Notes under the pieces: model-generated | Told to the model about the DNA's origin: nothing | The model's input: only the letters and a program-made list of their open reading frames with translations | The model's database searches: none | Program-made: the position numbers and the translations under genes | In this document: in pieces, positions 1-8,877 of the stretch | How positions within the stretch are numbered: the stretch's first letter is position 1 | How the letters are laid out: each line of letters opens with the position of its first letter | Source of the DNA: CAYUXF01 sp964448755 | Lineage (GTDB): Bacteria; Margulisbacteria; Termititenacia; Termititenacales; CAYUXF01 | Reading direction: 5' to 3' | Length of the DNA stretch: 27,210 nucleotides | NCBI GenBank assembly: GCA_964448755.1 | Contig: CAYUXF010000020.1 | Span: 1-27,210, forward strand

Positions 1-52
1 AGGGAGGTTAAACATAAACTAATTCATGTTTACACAGTTTAGTTTACAGTCT

Positions 53-1099
53 CTAGAAATTTCGTTCTAGTAAATTTATCTTTTTTGTCAGATCTTTATT
101 GATAGCACAATTAATATGATATTTTTTTGCTAACGATACTATATATCCATTCAAAAAATCTATTTCCGTTTTGCTCATTCTTTTCAAATCCTGCCACATA
201 GAGGACTCCATTTTCCCATGCTTTAAAGATATCATAAACATAACCAGATTAGCCCTAAATAATTCAAATGGATAGACAAGAATAGCATATCCCCTTACCA
301 TTAATCTTATTTTTCTATACATAACGTTATTGTAATATTTATGAATTTTGAAAGATCTTATAATATCAACCTTATTACCTAATTTAGCAAAATTAATATT
401 GTTTTGCATCCCAACAGCGATCACCTCATTCAATACAACAAACATCATACGCCTTATTTTTCTATTGTGAACAAGTTGACCAAACTTCATTTTATAAATT
501 GCGCCCAACGGCGCTGTCACACAATTGATAGCTAATTTACTCCATTGCTCGCCAACAATATTTGAAGATATCTTTAAATCACCTATCCCTTTTACTACAT
601 TAAAAATATTCTTAAAGTTCTTGTTGTATTTATTATCCAGGCTTCCTATTACGCATGATATCTCTCTAGAAGTTATTTCAATTAATCCAGGTTCTTTAAA
701 TGTAGCACCAAAACCAACCACTCCAGCTAAATAATTATCGTTACCCACAATTTTAATTATATTTTCATTATTAATACCATTTTGAAAAGATAAAAAATAG
801 CCATCGTGTTTTAAATATTTCAAGTATTTCTTACAAACACTCACAGTTGCTATTGATTTAACACAAATAATTATCAGGTCGCATTTAAAATTTATTTTTT
901 TTTCTATTTTTATTGAAAAAGTCTCGAGTTCACCTTCTGTGTTAATTATCTTCAATCCATCGTTATTAACTTTATTAATATGCGCTTGATTTATATCAAC
1001 TAAAGAAAAATTATCAATAAATTTTGACTTATAAATAAAAGAGGCTATTGAAGAACCAATAGCGCCCGCACCAACAATTGCAACATTTATTTTTTTCAT
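53..1099 (-). CDS. panE: Ketopantoate reductase-like protein (ApbA/PanE family)
   Basis: A 348-residue protein with the family layout from end to end. The N-terminal Rossmann fold has the dinucleotide-binding GAGAIG (residues 10-15). QNG lies at 106-108, WSKLAIN contains the probable catalytic lysine K188, and the C-terminal half carries SSM (299-301) followed by a TEIDFLNG motif. Family members reduce 2-dehydropantoate to pantoate with NADPH for CoA synthesis in the cytoplasm, but the family also includes other 2-oxoacid reductases, so the exact substrate is inferred. The gene is clearly richer in A+T (about 30% GC by eye) than most of the window. It is divergent from the signalling operon and has no pantothenate-pathway neighbours here. 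No Shine-Dalgarno precedes the ATG; a TATAAT lies seven bases upstream of it. Confidence 0.85.
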   Translation of the reverse strand: MKKINVAIVGAGAIGSSIASFIYKSKFIDNFSLVDINQAHINKVNNDGLKIINTEGELETFSIKIEKKINFKCDLIIICVKSIATVSVCKKYLKYLKHDGYFLSFQNGINNENIIKIVGNDNYLAGVVGFGATFKEPGLIEITSREISCVIGSLDNKYNKNFKNIFNVVKGIGDLKISSNIVGEQWSKLAINCVTAPLGAIYKMKFGQLVHNRKIRRMMFVVLNEVIAVGMQNNINFAKLGNKVDIIRSFKIHKYYNNVMYRKIRLMVRGYAILVYPFELFRANLVMFMISLKHGKMESSMWQDLKRMSKTEIDFLNGYIVSLAKKYHINCAINKDLTKKINLLERNF

Positions 1100-1192
1100 A
1101 ATATTTATTATAATATAGTATATAATATTTTGCTTTATTGATTTTAAATAAAAACTAATTTAAAATAAATAAAAATTAAAAGGCTATGATCT
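1100..1192. promoter_or_regulatory. AT-rich divergent promoter region
   Basis: This intergenic stretch separates two divergent genes and is almost entirely A and T. On the minus strand a TATAAT (1112-1107) ends seven bases before the panE-like ATG, which fits a leaderless transcript. On the plus strand TATAAT occurs at 1109-1114 and 1121-1126, upstream of the kinase gene, which itself has AAAAGG at 1178-1183, nine bases before its ATG. With such extreme A+T content, -10-like hexamers can arise by chance, so the individual assignments are tentative. Confidence 0.4.
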
Positions 1193-3778
1193 ATGTTCTA
1201 TAAAAATATATTTTTTTCTGAATCAACAAGCAATCTTAGCTTAGCCACTATTCATAGTTACGCACGTTATCTTGAACAAACCAGCGATGACCCTGAGTTT
1301 GATGCAGAAACAATAAGACGCCTATTAATGAGTTCTGGACACATGAAAGACGAGTCTGAACAATTAGAAAAAATAAAAACCATTGTATCAAATCTAAAAA
1401 ACAGAGCTACCTCAAAAATTACCATTGACTCTAATTCACTCAGCATAAACGATATGATAAACAGTCTAAAAACTATCTTAAATTCTCATTTTATGCAAAG
1501 AAACCCAGCAGATAGTTATGATTTCTACTTTCCAGAAAGCATTTTAAAACAAATTATGGATCTTTTCTCTAGAACATTAATTTCTTTGAACGCTGAAATA
1601 ACTGCAGGAAGTTATATACCTAAAACTGGGGAAGGTAGTAGTGAATTACTATCTGACACTATTATAATGTCTAATGTTTTTGGCAAAGAAGCCCAAAAAA
1701 CTATTTCCGGAATGAAAAAAACCGGAAAAGACAAGATATCTGTTTCCCTAAGAAAAACCCTTCAAGAATACAACTCTTTTCAAGCCTATCAAATGGCCCA
1801 TAAACTAGAATTAACAGTTGTATGTTTAAAATCTCATCGTAATGTAACTCCAGATAACATTTTATACTCTATTTTTCCAAACGACCGCGCAACACTTATT
1901 ACATCCAAGTTAACAGCAGCAAAAGAAATAACAACCATTATTGATTTCAAAACCAAAATACAAAAAACTATAGGAGCCATCGCTTATAATATATTAAATT
2001 TCAAAGAAGAAAAAGACAGAGATTGGGAGGAAGATAGTCAAGTTCATTTATGGGATCATAAAACAAATAAAGATCTCGGGGCTTTTGCCATTAAAAAGAA
2101 ACAACTATTTTCACCGATAGATCCTCAAATTTGCATAAACCAAGACAACACTCGCATCGAAGCAGGTGGATCAAACAATTATTTTGTCGTTTCATTATTT
2201 ATAGATAATAATATTTTACTTGGATCAACCCTAATAAAACTAGGAAATCTTTCTTTCTCAAAGATTTCAGAAGTTGAACCTTTATTAAAAGACATCGGTA
2301 ATATTAAAAATATACTAATAAATACCATTGAAGACAGTATAGAAAAATATGAAACAGAAAAAACATTAATTAAAACCCAAACCAAGCTCACGGAAGAAAC
2401 TCAAAAAACACAAGAACTTGAAAAAAAACTAGATCAACTGGAAAAAGTCCTGGAGAAAACTAACAAAGACCGTATTTTAAAGACCATCTTTCACTCATTA
2501 AAAGGTTACCTGCAAACACTACAGATCAACAAGCAAAACGATAATGAAACAAGAGAAAAGATCAAAAATTCAACTACAACTTTACATAACTCAATAAAAA
2601 ATCTCGACCTAAAACATAAAGAAATAGAAAATATTTTTGAAGAATTATTTAAAGAGCTAGCATTATTAGAGGAAAAAAATCAGCTGCTAGATAAGGCCAT
2701 TTTCAAGTCTATCCCTAAATACATCCACGTCAACCGCGAACGCTTAAACGGCAACATGATAGTCTTCTCCGAAGAACCGGTAGCGCTCTCCACAGTTTAC
2801 AGCGACACCGTCGATGACTTTACATCTGTCTTAAAAATGCACAACATCACCGCCCTGCCGTTAAAAACACATATTCGTGCCCTGAAACTGCAAAACATAA
2901 TTGACACCTCGCTCCATGACATTTTAATAATTTTATTCACTAATTCTATTGAAGCTTTTCTTCAAGCCGGCGAGCTTGGCCGCGACAAAGAGATAAAGTG
3001 TCTTACCTCGCAAGGCAAAAGAAATAATAAAAATTTTACTGTAGTCCGTTTTATAGATAATGGTCTGGGCGTTCCTGATGACCTTAAAGAAAAAATATTT
3101 GAACGCGGTTTTTCTACCAAAAAAGAGCAGAACCAGGACAACACCTTAACCAATAAAGATCTCGGCAATTCCGGCATTGGTCTAGATGATATAAAGTCTT
3201 ACATGGAAGCTATTGGCGGGTTTATCCGCGAGGTTGGCACCTATGGCGAAGGGGCCGAATTCCAGCTCTGGTTCCCGGAAGAGAATCAGGCAGAGGCCGC
3301 CGCAAAAGAAGAAACGGTCGCACAAAAAAATATAGAGCAGATCAGTGAACTTGTTCATAATAAACGGATCTTGCTGGCTGAAGATAATGACAATATCAGA
3401 GAATCGCTGGCTAACGAACTGCGAAAATTCAATTTGGTCGTAGAGACCGCCTCTGACGGCCTGCACGGCTATGAAATGATCACACAAAATAACAATTATG
3501 ATCTGATCATTACAGACATTGATATGCCAGACCTCAAAGGCAACGACATGATCCTTAAACTATATCAAAACAACTACAAAGTACCTTTTATTTTTGCCTC
3601 CGACCTTTTCTCCGAAGAAAAAGGGCTGGCTTTTTATAATTTAAGAAAACCTTTCCGTACGCTAGGTATAAATGAAATACCTTCTTTCAGCAAACCGCTC
3701 GATATGAATGCCTTGATCTTGAAAGTTGAAGAAATATTACTCAAAACAGTTGTGTCTGCCGCTGAAGAAAAGAATTAG
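1193..3778 (+). CDS. Soluble hybrid histidine kinase with C-terminal receiver
   Basis: This 861-residue protein has no membrane segment. Residues 1-370 match no domain I can name and are probably the sensing part. A coiled coil covers about 375-430. A dimerisation-type helix has FHSLKGYLQ with candidate phospho-histidine H434. The ATPase domain shows the N box around N584, G1 (DNGLG, 622-626), F box (IFERGF) and G2 (GNSGIG, 658-663). A receiver follows (about 724-850) with acidic pair E730/D731, phospho-acceptor D775 and lysine K834. It heads a run of genes whose other three products all carry receivers, so it is the likely phosphodonor for them. GC content rises sharply at about codon 500, between the linker and the ATPase domain. 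The start is set by AAAAGG nine bases upstream. Kinase and receiver calls are firm; the signal sensed is unknown. Confidence 0.88.
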   Translation: MFYKNIFFSESTSNLSLATIHSYARYLEQTSDDPEFDAETIRRLLMSSGHMKDESEQLEKIKTIVSNLKNRATSKITIDSNSLSINDMINSLKTILNSHFMQRNPADSYDFYFPESILKQIMDLFSRTLISLNAEITAGSYIPKTGEGSSELLSDTIIMSNVFGKEAQKTISGMKKTGKDKISVSLRKTLQEYNSFQAYQMAHKLELTVVCLKSHRNVTPDNILYSIFPNDRATLITSKLTAAKEITTIIDFKTKIQKTIGAIAYNILNFKEEKDRDWEEDSQVHLWDHKTNKDLGAFAIKKKQLFSPIDPQICINQDNTRIEAGGSNNYFVVSLFIDNNILLGSTLIKLGNLSFSKISEVEPLLKDIGNIKNILINTIEDSIEKYETEKTLIKTQTKLTEETQKTQELEKKLDQLEKVLEKTNKDRILKTIFHSLKGYLQTLQINKQNDNETREKIKNSTTTLHNSIKNLDLKHKEIENIFEELFKELALLEEKNQLLDKAIFKSIPKYIHVNRERLNGNMIVFSEEPVALSTVYSDTVDDFTSVLKMHNITALPLKTHIRALKLQNIIDTSLHDILIILFTNSIEAFLQAGELGRDKEIKCLTSQGKRNNKNFTVVRFIDNGLGVPDDLKEKIFERGFSTKKEQNQDNTLTNKDLGNSGIGLDDIKSYMEAIGGFIREVGTYGEGAEFQLWFPEENQAEAAAKEETVAQKNIEQISELVHNKRILLAEDNDNIRESLANELRKFNLVVETASDGLHGYEMITQNNNYDLIITDIDMPDLKGNDMILKLYQNNYKVPFIFASDLFSEEKGLAFYNLRKPFRTLGINEIPSFSKPLDMNALILKVEEILLKTVVSAAEEKN

Positions 3779-3783
3779 TCTCC

Positions 3784-5709
3784 GTGGTTATGAACTTAAA
3801 AATTGCCGCTCTTGATGAATATATAATTAACAACAATCTCAGCGTTGATTTTTCCCGCTTGATCCCCCCTTTAAATGTCATCATTGCCGATGACGACAAA
3901 ATTATTCGCGATGACACAGAAAAAACACTAAAAAAATATGTCAAACCGGAATATCAAAAAAGCTTATCTATAAAAATGGCAGAGAACGGCGATGAGGTTA
4001 TTGACCTGCTTTTAGAACACCGCGATATCGGCCTCTTGCTTTTAGACATTAAAATGACCGGCTTAAGCGGCATTGATGTTCTAAAAATTTTAGCCAATGA
4101 TCCCGCCTTGGTCCATTATAAAAACCTGCCTATTGTAATAATTACCGGGGAAACAGCAGATGTCATAAAAAAAATAGAAGAATTAGATCCCGATAATGAG
4201 ATCAAGATCCTGCACAAACCGATAGACCGTCCTTTGCTCGGCTATATTACCAACCTGCAATTCAAGGCCCAGGTCTTAAAACATCAAAATAAATTAGCGG
4301 AGAACCTTCTGGTCATGATCACCAAAGACCGCGAGCTGGCCCGCAAAGAAAATATTTCTTTTTTTGCCTCCGCCAATACTTACGCCCACCAGGAACGGCT
4401 CAAGCTATTAGTTCCGGCATTATTGAGTTCCGGCGTTCTTGGTTTAAGCGAATACGCGCAAATTTTTGGCGCGGAAGCTGTTTTGGTTCACGACAAAGGA
4501 AAGTTCAGTATGCCGCGCACTATTATTGAAAAACCGACAGAACTTGACCCGGAAGAAATAGTTATTTCGCGTATGCACCCCTTAGTTTCTATCTTGACCG
4601 AATACACCGATGAAACAAAGTTATTTTCTGCCCAAAAATTTGGCGAACTAACACACCACGAAAAATTTGGCGGTGAGGACGGCTACCCTTCAAGCCGGCC
4701 AACCTGTATAGAACAAATTATTTACACTAAAGAGCATGGCCAGCAACATACAGTTCCTTTACATATTATTCAGCAAGCCATTAATTTAGCGGACGATTAT
4801 GACGCCACCGGAACAATTAGATCTTATAAAGACGCCTGGCCACTCAGCAAATTTACCGGAGAAATCCTTAAAAAATTATTTTCCCGTTATTCTCCGTTGG
4901 TAGTAGAAGCTTTTTTTGACAAAATAGAAACACTCCAAAAAATTGTCTCAAACAATCAAACTGACCGGGAGCAAGCTCCTGCGGTCAAAAATTTTTACGA
5001 AATGGCTTTAAATTTATTAAATACCAGCTCGTTAAAAGAAAAGATCCTGGCCTATCAGCATCGCGATATTCATCCGGAGGCCGGCCAACTAACAAATAAA
5101 AAGATCCAGATCTTTGAGTTTTTTAGAAAAAATATCTTTTTTAATTATTACTATAACTTAGTTATTAACCCGCAAAATATTGCCAATAATTCTTTTGATC
5201 AATTATTTAAAAATAAATTCACTGAATTGATCAGAGAAAATCCTTACAGGGTATCAAGCTATACTCTTTATTATAGTTATTTAGAGATCGGCTGGCTGCA
5301 CCGTTTATTGAGCTTTAGTGAAATTCAAGAAGTCAAAGAGATTATCTTTACCGAACTTAACAAACTTAACGCTCTGCCGGACCGGCTATTAAAAATAGAC
5401 CATATCTATGAAGCCAAGCAGCTGCTAGCCTTGCTGGGAACATTGTATTATTACGCGGCCCAGGACAATAACCGCGATGATCATCAGGAATTACTGTCTG
5501 AGTGGAAAACAATCAGCCAAAAAGATCAGGCGCTTAATGAACTTTTAGAATTGCTACTTGAACACAAAATAGAACACATTAAAACCGCTATGGACTATTT
5601 TGCCACAAGTATTACCGCACTATTTAATAAAAACCTTCCTGATCCAAAAGAACAATTAATAGCCATCATTAACGATACTGAGAAAATATTTGATGATCTA
5701 ATAAAATAG
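3784..5709 (+). CDS. Response regulator with HD-GYP domain (probable c-di-GMP phosphodiesterase)
   Basis: The 641-residue protein begins with an extension of about 30 residues. A receiver follows with acidic cluster D36-D38, phospho-acceptor D88, T121 and K145. After a helical linker comes an HD-GYP domain: HDKGK (H236, D237), the MHP histidine H265, the HH pair 291-292, GYP at 300-302 and DD at 337-338. HD-GYP enzymes hydrolyse cyclic di-GMP to pGpG or GMP, and the key metal ligands and the GYP loop are present, so activity is plausible. The C-terminal ~280 residues are helical and unrecognised. The gene starts five bases after the kinase stop; either GTG at 3784 or ATG at 3790 could be used and neither has a good Shine-Dalgarno, so translation is probably coupled to the kinase. 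No diguanylate cyclase is present in the window. Confidence 0.85.
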   Translation: MVMNLKIAALDEYIINNNLSVDFSRLIPPLNVIIADDDKIIRDDTEKTLKKYVKPEYQKSLSIKMAENGDEVIDLLLEHRDIGLLLLDIKMTGLSGIDVLKILANDPALVHYKNLPIVIITGETADVIKKIEELDPDNEIKILHKPIDRPLLGYITNLQFKAQVLKHQNKLAENLLVMITKDRELARKENISFFASANTYAHQERLKLLVPALLSSGVLGLSEYAQIFGAEAVLVHDKGKFSMPRTIIEKPTELDPEEIVISRMHPLVSILTEYTDETKLFSAQKFGELTHHEKFGGEDGYPSSRPTCIEQIIYTKEHGQQHTVPLHIIQQAINLADDYDATGTIRSYKDAWPLSKFTGEILKKLFSRYSPLVVEAFFDKIETLQKIVSNNQTDREQAPAVKNFYEMALNLLNTSSLKEKILAYQHRDIHPEAGQLTNKKIQIFEFFRKNIFFNYYYNLVINPQNIANNSFDQLFKNKFTELIRENPYRVSSYTLYYSYLEIGWLHRLLSFSEIQEVKEIIFTELNKLNALPDRLLKIDHIYEAKQLLALLGTLYYYAAQDNNRDDHQELLSEWKTISQKDQALNELLELLLEHKIEHIKTAMDYFATSITALFNKNLPDPKEQLIAIINDTEKIFDDLIK

Positions 5710-5717
5710 AGTGAGTT

Positions 5718-7529
5718 ATGTATAAAAAAATAATTTTCGATCAAATAAATAATATTACACCACAAACACCGCTCATAAAAAAGCTCGTAACACATATCCT
5801 CGTTGTTGAAGACAATGATACGATCAGAGAAAACACTATAAAAAACCTGCGCCGCCTGGAAGCAGAAGGTCTAATAGGCCCGATAGATATTAGAGAAGCG
5901 TCCGACGGACAATATGCGCTAGATATTCTGTTCGATGGTCTGGCAAATAACTGGAAAGCAGATGTCATTATTTCTGACATTAAAATGCCAGAAATAAGCG
6001 GCGAAGAACTCTGCCGGATAATCCGCAGTGGCGATGACGCACAGCTGCGCGCTATAAAAGATATTTATTACATTATGCTTTCCGGTGAAGTTTCTGAAAC
6101 CGGCCGTCAAGAAAGAGCTTTTCAAACCGGCGCTGACCTGGTTTTGCAAAAAGGTCTTGATGCCGCTATTTTTTCTTACCAGATCTCCAGCGCCATTAAT
6201 AAAGCCACTCAGCTCAAACTAAGCAAAAACATTATTAACTCTTATCTTAACCCGGACCTGGTAGCACACTGGGTCAGTCTTGGCGGCGTTGACGAATCTT
6301 TTTATGATACAAATATCGGCATTATCTTTGGCGATATTGTCAGTTCCTCTGAAATATCACAATCTATGACATCTAATGAACTTGGCGCCCTGATCAACGG
6401 GATACTCTCTATTGCCAAAGACCTTGTTGTAAAAAACAAGGGCTTTTACAATAAAACTATTGGCGACGAATTTATGTTACATTTTGGCGGACCGATCGAT
6501 ATAACGCTAACAAAAGAGGAAAATCCCAAAAAAGTCATTGCAGAAAGGATGATCGGATTTGCCATTGATTTTCAACGCGCCATTTTAGATTTTCATAACT
6601 ACGCTTACCAAAGCCCCGATGCTGAGGCCCAGCTATTAATAGAAAAAAGCTATGCAGTTCTCAGAAAAAAATCAGCAACTAAAGAATTTCTGCGCGTCTG
6701 GGTTCGACTTGGTATAAATATGGGCAAAAGCACCGTTGGCAACTATGGCCCGATCAATCACAATCAATATGATGTACTCGGCGACATGATCAATATTGCG
6801 GCAAGACTGCAAACATCCTGTCCTCCCGGCGGCGCCAGAATACACCAGTCGGTCTATGAAAATCTTAATGATAATAAATTCATTATTAAATATATTGATG
6901 AGTTCAAAAAAACAGCGAGCGCTTATTACAAAAATATTTCCAACGATGAGATCTTTAATTTTAAATTTGTTGAAGCCAAAGGCTACAGCGACAAAGAACC
7001 AACTTATTCTTTGCAAATTATCCCTAACTTACCGGAAATAATCTCCGGCACTATTGAAACTATGCTTTCTTGTGGTCAAGAATATCTCCCCAAAATTCTT
7101 GATACAATAAGGCTGTACCGCGGCAACAAATATGTCCTTAAAGCCCTTGATGACCTATTTAAAAAATATAATATTTTTGTAAATAAGGCTGAAATTCTTG
7201 GTATTTTAAAAAATAAAACACCGCAGGAAATAGAAAAACTGGTCCCGGACATTCAAAATAAATCTTTTTATAGTTTATTGCGGATCATTGGCGAAAAACA
7301 AGATGAAATACATAATAAATCTATTAAAAATTCCATAAGCAACAGTCAGACATTTGATAATCCAGAGTATTTCAAAGAACAGGATAAGGTCATTATAGAA
7401 AAAACTGCCATTTCTCAAAAAATAGCGCAGGAAAATAATGAACTATATAACAATATAATACCGCGGGTATTTTTGCGCTTTGAAAAAGGGCTAAGAGAAT
7501 ATTTTTCAACTCAGCTCAAAAATAATTGA
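5718..7529 (+). CDS. Response regulator with class III adenylate cyclase domain
   Basis: The 603-residue protein has an N-terminal receiver (E31/D32, phospho-acceptor D87, S122, K145) and a class III nucleotidyl cyclase domain (about 195-430). Both metal-binding aspartates are visible, D206 in FGDIV and D250 in KTIGDEF. The purine-specifying pair is K246 and D352 (YDVLGD), the combination expected for ATP rather than GTP. The transition-state residues N359 and R363 (NIAAR) are intact. It should therefore make cAMP when phosphorylation of the receiver permits. About 170 C-terminal residues are helical and unassigned. The gene follows the HD-GYP gene by eight bases with a weak GAG-type ribosome site. 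No CRP-like cAMP receptor is seen in the window, so the target lies elsewhere. Confidence 0.87.
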   Translation: MYKKIIFDQINNITPQTPLIKKLVTHILVVEDNDTIRENTIKNLRRLEAEGLIGPIDIREASDGQYALDILFDGLANNWKADVIISDIKMPEISGEELCRIIRSGDDAQLRAIKDIYYIMLSGEVSETGRQERAFQTGADLVLQKGLDAAIFSYQISSAINKATQLKLSKNIINSYLNPDLVAHWVSLGGVDESFYDTNIGIIFGDIVSSSEISQSMTSNELGALINGILSIAKDLVVKNKGFYNKTIGDEFMLHFGGPIDITLTKEENPKKVIAERMIGFAIDFQRAILDFHNYAYQSPDAEAQLLIEKSYAVLRKKSATKEFLRVWVRLGINMGKSTVGNYGPINHNQYDVLGDMINIAARLQTSCPPGGARIHQSVYENLNDNKFIIKYIDEFKKTASAYYKNISNDEIFNFKFVEAKGYSDKEPTYSLQIIPNLPEIISGTIETMLSCGQEYLPKILDTIRLYRGNKYVLKALDDLFKKYNIFVNKAEILGILKNKTPQEIEKLVPDIQNKSFYSLLRIIGEKQDEIHNKSIKNSISNSQTFDNPEYFKEQDKVIIEKTAISQKIAQENNELYNNIIPRVFLRFEKGLREYFSTQLKNN

Positions 7530-7545
7530 AAGGAATCTTGCAATT

Positions 7546-8877
7546 ATGAATAAAAAATTTATTGATCTTGACTATAAAATAGAAAATATATTAAAAATAG
7601 CTTCTAATAAAAAAAATTTTCTGGTCGAAGCAATAAACATCTTAATTGTCGATGATGATCCAGTAATAGTTGATGAGCTAGAACGGCTTTTATATATCTC
7701 TCATGAAAAAGGTAATATCCCAAAATTATCAATAAAAAAGGCCTTTAGCGCCGAAGAAGCCCTGGATATTATTTTTGAAGGCTTAGAGAATAAATGGAAG
7801 CTCGATTTTCTTATCTCCGACATTAAAATGGGGGATATGAACGGCTACGAACTGGCCAATACTATCCGCAATATTGAAGAGATCAAAGACACCTTTATTT
7901 GTTTTGTCTCCGGCGAAATAGGCGATACCTTAAAAAAAATCAAAGCCCTGGGCGAAGGGGTTATGCGCATAGAAGAAAAACCGATCAACCCGGCGCTCTT
8001 TACTTTACAAACACATATTGATCTCTCGTTAATAACACATATTAAGCAGCAAAATATTTTACTTGAAAATATTGCTAAAAAAAATGAGCTTATGGCCAAA
8101 GAGCTTAAGCTGGCCAAAGGAGTCCAATGCGGCCTATTACCAAAACAGCTACCCAAAATGGAGGATGCTTCAATATTTTATGTCTACAAAGCGGCACTTG
8201 GCGTCAGTGGTGATTTTATCAACGTTCATTATAGAGACAAATATGCCGATAAACTTGGTATCTTTATCTGTGATGTTTCAGGCCACGGCCCATCATCGGC
8301 GATGATCGCCTCGATGGTTAGAATGGCTTTGGATAATTTGGGAAAATATGTCACAAACAATACTCCTGGCGAAGCTCTTTATGAAATAAATCGCCGTTTA
8401 GATGAAAAACTCGACGGCCATCACCTAACAGCATATATGGGTTATCTTGATCTTAAAACAGGGCTATTTACTTTCGCCCGTGCAGCTCATCCCTATATGA
8501 TTTTGATCAAAAAAACAGGAGAATTTCTTTTTATTAAATCTAAAGGAATGTATATTACCGGGTCAGATTTCACTGACAATATTGAAGACAGATCAATTCA
8601 GCTCGACCCCGGCGATAAGTTAGTATTTTATACTGACGGATTAACAGAAGCCCGCTCACCTGAAGGAATTTATTTTGGCATTAAAGAAGGAACAGAAACT
8701 GTCGATGAAGATGAACAATATTTAAAAGAAAGAATTTTAAACAGTGTTGATATACACTTACCTGCCAAAGAGTTTTGTCTTATTTTACAGGATAAAGTAA
8801 TGGAATTCATAGGTTCAGATAACATTGAAGACGACATAACCATTGCCGCCATCGACTGGCACCCGCAAAAACCCTAA
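7546..8877 (+). CDS. Response regulator with PP2C/SpoIIE-type serine phosphatase domain (RsbU-like)
   Basis: This 443-residue protein starts with a receiver (D36-D38, phospho-acceptor D92, S122, K145). A coiled linker follows (about 162-200) ending in the AKGVQ...LLP signature usual before RsbU-type phosphatases. The PP2C-like domain shows metal-binding residues D223 (SGDF), D243 with G246 (CDVSGHG), TDG at 364-366 and the terminal DD at 429-430. Such enzymes dephosphorylate anti-anti-sigma (STAS) proteins and thereby switch sigma-factor or other partner-switching modules. No STAS or anti-sigma gene is present here, so the substrate is unknown. AAAGGA lies about ten bases before the ATG. Its receiver closely resembles that of the cyclase gene. 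Its stop codon overlaps the stop of the convergent downstream gene. Confidence 0.88.
   Translation: MNKKFIDLDYKIENILKIASNKKNFLVEAINILIVDDDPVIVDELERLLYISHEKGNIPKLSIKKAFSAEEALDIIFEGLENKWKLDFLISDIKMGDMNGYELANTIRNIEEIKDTFICFVSGEIGDTLKKIKALGEGVMRIEEKPINPALFTLQTHIDLSLITHIKQQNILLENIAKKNELMAKELKLAKGVQCGLLPKQLPKMEDASIFYVYKAALGVSGDFINVHYRDKYADKLGIFICDVSGHGPSSAMIASMVRMALDNLGKYVTNNTPGEALYEINRRLDEKLDGHHLTAYMGYLDLKTGLFTFARAAHPYMILIKKTGEFLFIKSKGMYITGSDFTDNIEDRSIQLDPGDKLVFYTDGLTEARSPEGIYFGIKEGTETVDEDEQYLKERILNSVDIHLPAKEFCLILQDKVMEFIGSDNIEDDITIAAIDWHPQKP

Noticed and set aside
1..52. AGGGAGG followed by ATG at 25 as a small plus-strand gene
   Set aside because: The spacing of 18 bases is too long, and the frame ends after about a dozen codons (TAG near 67) with no recognisable product.
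3182..3487. Antisense open frames within the kinase and other long genes
   Set aside because: They lie entirely opposite well-supported coding sequence, lack ribosome sites and have low-complexity, non-family products.
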